This document shows, in pieces, positions 58,267-64,000 of a stretch of 64,000 bases of DNA. This DNA is from Nelumbo lutea (taxonomy: Eukaryota; Streptophyta; Magnoliopsida; Proteales; Nelumbonaceae), in assembly GCA_022828595.1 (NCBI GenBank), contig JAKGHH010000003.1, positions 19,096,934 to 19,160,933 on the forward strand, read 5' to 3'. Position 1 is the stretch's first letter. Every line of letters starts with the position of its first letter. The notes beneath the pieces were generated by a model, which searched no databases, had not been told where the DNA came from, and saw only the letters and a program-made list of their open reading frames with translations. The position numbers and the translations under genes were made by a program.

Positions 58267-59650
58267 ATGGCTTCCTCTAGCAGCAACAGGCACAACGCCG
58301 ACTTGAATGCTGTAGGGGAACACCTTCAGCCCGCCACTGTATGCATCAAACAATTCATTGTCCCCCTCTCGATGAACGGAATCCCTAGCCTCAATGTGCC
58401 AAGCACGGTGGCCCCTGTGAGTGTTCCCCTTCCCCTCCCTATCGAGACAACCTTCGCCGAACCGACCGCTGCCCCTCTAGCGACCAGCCAGAACCAGCTT
58501 GATGACTTGATGCAGTGCATGCGGGCAATGCAAGCCCAAATGCAGCAGTTCTAACAACATTAGCTCCACCAGCAGCAAGTACTACACCACATTTCTCAGC
58601 ATCACTACCAACAATAGTTCCCCCAACTGCCTCTGAACCAACCGCAACTCCCACCTCGGCACCCTGCTCCCAAGCCGGTCAAGCCCTCCCCTCAGGGCGG
58701 GCGCCTTCATCGAGGGGAAGCCTCCCAACTTCAGAACCCCTCCAGGAGCCAAGCCTCATCCCCGAGCAGGAGGGAAAGACTAATTACCCCCGCCTCGCAG
58801 CTCGCTGACAGATTGGGAACCTCCTTGCCGATCAAGTCAGCACCTTGACACTCTAAGTTCGAGCTCCCGCTCGTAGAGAACCAATTCGGCGTCCTGGCCG
58901 TGGACTACCAATAATCCGGGCCGATCGAGCTCAGCAACACCGAGGCAAGTAGCGCCAATACCAGGCCTAAGCAACAGTGAAGACGCCGAACTACCACCTG
59001 CATCCTGCCCGAGCTCTGAGGTAAAGAAGAAACAAGCTCGAACGAGGTAAAAGTTGCTCCTATTCTTTCAGTCCCTTCCCCCTTGTCCTTGGAACTCCTT
59101 GCAGTTCCCATGCCCAAAGATTTCAAACTCCCTCCTCTAGACAAGTATGATGGGTCCTTTAACCCCAATGACCATGTCGATGCTTTCCAGTCCCAAATGC
59201 ACCTGGCAAGGGCCAGTGAGTCCTGCATGTGCGTGGCCTTCACTACCACCTTCAAGGGAGTGGCCCACACCTAGTACAGGAACCTGGCCCCTGGGTCGAT
59301 AAGAAGCTAGACTCAGTTCGTGCAAGTCTTCACCGCGCACTTCATTACTAGCAAGCGGTGCCCCCGAACTGAGGAGAGCCTCCTCGGAATAGTCTAGAGG
59401 GAAGGAGAGTCCATCCGGGGCTATGTCAAACGGTTCAATGACGCATGCTTACAGATACCGTGCCTAGACCCCGCAGTACAGCTCGTGGCAGCCAAGAGGG
59501 TTGTGACACACAAGGAGTTCAAGTGGCACATGGTAGTCAACCATCTCGCAACCGTAGCTGAATTCCTCAAGCTCACGAACAAATTCATAAGAACAGAGGA
59601 GGAGATCAATCAAAGGACCGAAAGCGGGATCGAAAAAAGGAAGAGGAAAG
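58267..59650 (+). pseudogene. gag: gag of the Tat element
   Basis: Begins MASSSSNRHNADLN, rich in Pro and Gln, with stops and a frame change before the capsid part. The conserved gag block is PMPKDFKLPPLDKYDGSFNP, NDHVDAFQSQM, then GYVKRFNDACLQIP and AAKRVVTHKEFKWHMVVNHL. Several in-frame TAG codons occur (59273 and about 59308 and 59393). No zinc knuckle follows; the frame runs into integrase. Confidence 0.85.
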
Positions 59651-59654
59651 GCGA

Positions 59655-60482
59655 AACTTCACCAAATGGATTGAAGTTGAAACTCTCGTAACCATCACAG
59701 CTTGAAACGTCCAGGACTTCTTCTAGAAGAGCATAGTGTGCCGCTTCAGGCTACCTCGGGTGTTGATCTCTGATAATGGCAAGCAGTTCGAGGACATCAA
59801 ATTCCAAGAGTGGTGCCAAGACATGGGGATCCGACAAAACTTCACGTCGGTTGCGCACCCACAAGCAAACGGTCAGGCAGAAGTCACAAACAGAGCTATC
59901 CTCCGCGGACTAAAAGCCAGGCTAGATCAAGTTAAAAGGTTATGGGCAGACGAGCTGCCCAGCGTCCTATGGGCATACCGAACTACAGAGAAGACCACCA
60001 CCAGAGAAACTCCCTTCAACCTCACCTATGGCACGGAGGCAGTCATCCCAGCCGAAATCGAAATCCCCTCACTTTGGTTGGAAGCATACAGTGACAATAC
60101 TAATAACGATGAGCTACGTACCAACCTCGACCTACTTGACGAGGTGAGGGACCTCGCATACATTAGGACTGCAGCATACCAGCAAAGGGTAGCTCGGTAC
60201 TACAACACCAGAGTTAAGAGATGAAACGTCCACGTCGACGACCTGGTTCTCCGCAAGGTCATGGTACCTGAGCCCGACGTTGGCAAACTCGGGCCGAACT
60301 GGGAAGGGCCCTACCAGGTAAAGAGCGCACTCGGGGGAGCATACGAGCTCGAGACCCTAGAGGGTAAACAGATACCCCGGGCAAGGAACATCGTCAACTT
60401 AAAGACGATATTACCTATAAATTATCAAACTAAGCGGACCATGAGCCACTACCAGAGCATAAGGGCCAGAATGCCAAGCTAA
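59655..60482 (+). pseudogene. Integrase C-terminal half of the Tat element
   Basis: After FTKWIEVETLV the segment RLPRVLISDNGKQFED and AHPQANGQAEVTNRAI hold the second and third acidic residues of the D,D,E triad. WAYRTTEKTTTRETPFNLTY and GPYQVKSALGGAYELETLEG follow. The zinc-binding start and the first Asp are gone. Confidence 0.88.
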
Positions 60483-60783
60483 CAAGGACCTCGGCACCGT
60501 AAGGGCCAGAATGCCAAGCTGGAGATGACCTCGGCACCTCATCAATGAAGAAGGTTGCACGAGTATGGATCCCGAGGTGCATAGCCAAGGCGGAGAACAG
60601 ATCAGGCGTATACCTTACTATGTTAATTCGCCCCAGGGCCTGTCTAGCAGTTCAGCAACATAGTCAGTTCGACGAAAGGAGAAAATGGCTGCCCAACACT
60701 TAACCAAAAAAGGGGATTATTCATTGCAAAATAATCTTGCTTACATTTCATCCAAAAAAAAAAAAGAGACAACAGCAACGAGC
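60483..60783. other. Spacer between integrase and antisense gene
   Basis: Non-coding. The phrase TAAGGGCCAGAATGCCAAGC occurs twice (60459 and 60499), a 40-bp tandem step with GACCTCGGCACC. Confidence 0.6.
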
Positions 60784-62603
60784 TCACAGGCCCGGAGGTA
60801 CATCTTCTTCGCCTTCGGAAGGGACTTCGACAATACCCGAAGGTTCCGCTTCATCATCTGAATCCACATCATCATCAGCTGCAGCAGCCATTTCCTGAGT
60901 GATGCGCGAAGTAGTTATGGCACTAATGTCGAGCTCGGGGTATGTATTCCTTATCATCCATCGGATCAACTTGAAGCCCCTTCTGTACGAGCCCACCATC
61001 ATGTCGTCAAAGCGCGGCGAAGCGATGTAATCGTTAATGGCCATCACCTTCGCCTCCTCGATGGCCTAAGAGAAGATCTCGGTCTTCTCCCTGATATCAT
61101 CCTGAAGGTACTTGACCTGATGCTCCAGGTCCAACTTCAGGTCCGCCATGTGTTTCACCACCAATCCTAAGGCCTCGTTGTCCCTTTGAAACCTCGTTAG
61201 CTCGACTCGCGCAGCGCGGGAAGCCTCTTCGGCAGCTTGCACTCGCTTCAAGCCCCTCTCCGCCTGAAGTGTTTGGGCGTGGATAAAGGAGTTCACCTGC
61301 CAAAACGAGAACAAATCAACCCGACAAAAAAGAAACTAATTACCACCATGGTGTGAGAAGCAGCACGCACACCTATGTGATTTGAAGGAAGATCGGCCCA
61401 CGCCGCGACCTCCTCAGGGTAAGTAGCCTTCTTACTTTTTCGGAGAGCATAGCTCGGTGTCAGCACACTCCCAACCTCATCCTGACTTCCCAAGCCTGAA
61501 GGCACAACCCGGGTATAAGCAGTATCGCCATAGGGGACCCCTGCCGTTTCCTGAACTGGAGGGACCACCTCGGGCTCCCCGGGAGGCTCCATTCTCGATG
61601 CCTCGGGCTCTGCAACCCGGGAAGGATCGGCATAGACCCGCTTCCTCCTCCTCATACCATCAAACAAGCTCGCACCTCGAGTCTTCTCTGCCTCCATAAC
61701 ACCTGCAAAAAGGAGCTCGGCGTCAAAAGACGAGAATAAAAACAAAGCAAAAGCAAGCCTCTGAGCAAGAAACCGACCCGAACTCAGACCGACCTGAATA
61801 AGCTTGGCCTCTATCAGGTAGTCTTGGCATTTGAGCCCAAGCTGGGCCCAGTCCTGGAGGCCCTTCACCATGTCTTTATCTAACGTGGCACCGAGATCAG
61901 GAATAGCCAACCCCCACTCGGTAGGAAACGGCCACCCCATAGCACTTTGAGCCACGAAGTAGTCTCGCTTCCATGCGGGGACCTTATTCGGAAGATCGTG
62001 CAAAAGCTTGAACCTCGGACGGGGAGACAAGTAGTAGGCCCGTCTACACCCGGGCAGGGGACCCGCTTGCTTCTTGAGCATAAGAATGGCGAAAAAGATT
62101 TCCAGGTCCAATGGAAGGAAGTGTTCGCAACAAAGGGAGATGGTCCCAACAAGGTTACGAATGGAGTTTGGGTGGAGCTGACCGACTGTAACGCCGAAGT
62201 GATTCATGACCTCGACGATAGGGGGATGGAAGGGAAGGCGCATCCCGATGACAAGCTATTTTTGGAATATCACGATCTCGTCTGGACCGTGCTCCCAAGG
62301 GAAGTCGCCCAAGGGTAAAATATAAGTATACTCCCTAGACAGGTTATACTGAGCAATAAGGGACCGAAGTCCCTCGGGCGTCATGGTGGAAGGCCCAAAC
62401 TTATCTGGCATTCAACCTCGATGGGAGGTGGATGCCAAGCTACTTGAGGTGACTCGGCCTACGGGCTCGAACTCGAGCTCTTCCTCGAGCTCTACCTCGG
62501 GCCCCACCTCGAGCTCACTAAGGCTGTCAGAGGTAGCAACTCGGTTCGTGGAGCCAGCATCTGACCCCCCTAGAAGACTATCTAAACTACCTGAACTGGA
62601 CAT
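60784..62603 (-). pseudogene. Antisense gene (aORF) of the Tat element, spliced, PF04195-like
   Basis: Minus-strand exons 62603-61790, 61702-61371 and 61296-60784 join in frame (about 552 codons) with GT/AG ends. The N-terminus is acidic and Ser-rich. The middle has MRLPFHPPIVEVMNHFGVTV, AYYLSPRPRFKLLHDLPNKV and MGWPFPTEWGLA, matching the putative gypsy-type transposon domain. Exon 3 is coiled-coil-like (RVQAAEEASRAARVELTRFQ) and ends acidic (DDDVDSDDEAEPSG). TGA at 62412 and TAG at 62256 and 61066 interrupt it. Its function in Tat elements is unknown; the name of the domain does not prove transposase activity. Confidence 0.82.
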
Positions 62604-62652
62604 TGAATCAAAAAGAAGGCTGACTCACCAGGGAAAAGCTATCAAACTATGA

Positions 62653-63077
62653 AGAATGACGCGAGCTGACAGCCTTGGACACGAGCTCAAGGAACGGATG
62701 CTGAAGAATGGCGAAGGAAAGTGACCAGGGGCCCCCCACTATTTATAGCCACTGTACTCGCGCATCAACGACCATGATCAAAACCATCCAACGGCTCCCA
62801 ACAAAACAGGCTGCGCACCCCCCCGAGGTGAAATCAGTTTAGCGTGAATGTTTGACGTCCAAAAATTTATAATCATTTGACATCTGCGTGTGAGCTACAC
62901 GCGACCTGGGATTGACCCTTGATCGAACCAAGCCGACCCTGATTGGGCCGAAAGCGCAAGCAGGTCAGACCAGAGAAGCTCCAAGCCAAGGCCAAAGCGT
63001 CGCGGGGCAAATCCACCCGTCATCCCATGAACTCCCCACACCGGGCCAGGACCCCGGGCACGAGGAGTGGGGGCAAT
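62653..63077. other. 3' untranslated region and polypurine tract of the Tat element
   Basis: Ends GAGGAGTGGGGGCAAT just before the 3' LTR, the polypurine primer for plus-strand synthesis. It may also carry the promoter of the antisense gene (minus strand TATAAATAGTGG at about 62740). Confidence 0.6.
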
Positions 63078-63539
63078 TGATGAAGGGAGATTTGGCCCGA
63101 CCCCTTGGCTGCGCGACACGTGGAAGCAACCGAGAGTGACCTGGCAGGAAGTGCCAGCTCGACACAACAATGTGCCCACGACCTGAGCTCCAAGAAAAGG
63201 AGCCCCGAGCTCCCCTAAAAAGGAACCCGAGCTCTCCCTTATAGGCCCTGAGCCTTACAAGGAGCGCAAAGGGCAAAAACCCGAGTTGACCCACCTCAGG
63301 GCAGTTCGGGCCACACTTCTATCCGAACTCAAGACTTCACCTCGCACACCATTAAGGCACTTCGTCTCCAGGTCGCATGACTGAACAACCATAACTGACA
63401 CCAAAGAAATCCGTATTCTGAGGCGGCGCGCCTGACTGATTAGGGGTTTGACACATGACAGTCGCACTCCAACAGCCACCTGCTACCGCCATCTCAAGTC
63501 GTTGCAAAGACGGCCCTGACAGAGAAGGCAGTGGTGGCT

Positions 63540-63650
63540 ATGGCACCCGATCTGGCATCTGGCAGAGGCGATGACACCCGATCTGGCATCTGGCAGAGGT
63601 GATGACACCTGATCTGGCAGAGGTGATGATACCTGATCTGGTAGAGGTAT
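63540..63650 (+). repeat. Tandem repeat in the LTR
   Basis: Units of CCGATCTGGCATCTGGCAGA with GGTGATGACA spacers, four partial copies in the 3' LTR against two in the 5' LTR (57985-58045). Confidence 0.75.
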
Positions 63651-63673
63651 GGGAGTGGGTGTACCAGGGTGAT

Positions 63674-63682
63674 TATAAAAGG
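63674..63682 (+). promoter_or_regulatory. LTR TATA box
   Basis: TATAAAAGG in the 3' LTR only. The same segment is missing from the 5' LTR. Confidence 0.7.
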
Positions 63683-63892
63683 CCCCCTTCCCCCAAAGAA
63701 GGAGACATGTGATTTTTGTGCTTTCAGGTCTTGAAGTCTCTCATTTCCCTTACCTTCTTTAGAGCACTAACTTGAGCTTCAGAATGTTCTTACCGGATTC
63801 CTACCAAGAAATCTCCAATTTCTTCCTTGTTTTAGACATCTTCAATTCCGTCAGAGGCAAAGTTACCGACCGGATCGCACATCATCATGAGC

Positions 63893-64000
63893 CTTTGTCA
63901 AATAAAGAGTGAAAAAGAGATGATGTGCCTAGGTCCATGGAAGATCTATGCGAAATTCACTATTCTCAATCTACTAAATTACAGCCTTAGCATATAAACC
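63893..64000. other. Right flank after the retrotransposon
   Basis: End of the split MITE (to about 63896), then AT-rich DNA. Nothing else. Confidence 0.4.

Larger units (their letters stand above)
57545..63887 (+). mobile_element. Tat-lineage Ty3/gypsy element, pol-deleted, with antisense gene
   Basis: 6.34 kb with two LTRs beginning TGATG and ending CATCATCA, and an identical 5-bp target duplication TGAGC (57540-57544 and 63888-63892). The primer site TTGGCGCCGTCTGTGGGA and the long antisense gene between integrase and 3' LTR mark the Tat group (Ogre, Retand and Grande relatives). Gag and the end of integrase are on the + strand. PR, RT, RNase H and the start of integrase are missing. It cannot move on its own. 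Confidence 0.92.
63078..63887 (+). repeat. 3' LTR of the Tat element
   Basis: 810 bp. Contains four GATCTGGCA-type units at about 63545-63650, then TATAAAAGG at 63674-63682 and the TTCTTTAGAGCACTAAC leader. It is the complete form; the 5' LTR is shorter. Confidence 0.92.

Noticed and set aside
61947..62318. 123-codon + strand frame in the Tat element
   Set aside because: It is the shadow of the antisense gene, whose minus-strand frame has recognisable conserved blocks and splice sites.

Overview
This is nuclear DNA of a flowering plant. The genes have canonical GT/AG introns, many of them long. The intergenic DNA is AT-rich and full of miniature transposons, and there are two plant Ty3/gypsy elements and several plant L1-type LINE remnants. 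The protein families are plant ones: methylesterase 11, SPIRAL1, and a kelch protein of a type widespread in plants. The species cannot be fixed from this window. No prokaryotic feature, CRISPR array, rRNA gene or intact tRNA gene was seen.

Layout. 1-1153 (-): first coding exon of a proline-rich SURP-domain protein that runs off the left edge and carries an apparent 1-base frameshift. 1154-10600: non-coding DNA with Tourist-like and hAT-like MITEs, a SINE-like insert and a probable LTR relic. It ends in a 0.2 kb tandem duplication loaded with G-boxes. 10823-17236 (+): a complete five-exon methylesterase 11-like gene (377 aa) with Asp at the nucleophile position. 17237-19107: intergenic, with a MITE triplicated inside itself. 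19108-24567 (+): a decayed chromovirus-type gypsy element. 24568-29780: AT-rich intergenic DNA. 29789-34123 (+): a SPIRAL1-like gene (114 aa) with a probable 5'-UTR intron and a 2.4 kb coding intron that holds a hAT-like MITE with a perfect 8-bp target duplication.

35684-54508 (-): an 11-exon kelch-repeat gene (595 aa in my model). One exon encodes one blade for the first six exons. Two introns of 7.1 and 5.7 kb hold LINE remnants, MITEs and a plastid-type tRNA-Asn copy. 54509-57544: non-coding, with a SINE-like element and a small MITE. 57545-63887: a Tat-lineage gypsy element with a perfect TGAGC target duplication, inserted into a MITE. It has lost most of pol but keeps a long, spliced antisense gene.

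The host genes are unrelated to one another. What ties the window together is its transposon history: MITEs in introns, a SINE in a MITE, retrotransposons in MITEs, and LINEs lying antisense in introns. Nonsense codons in both gypsy elements look mostly like C-to-T (or G-to-A) changes at CAG/CTG sites, as expected from deamination of methylated CHG cytosines.
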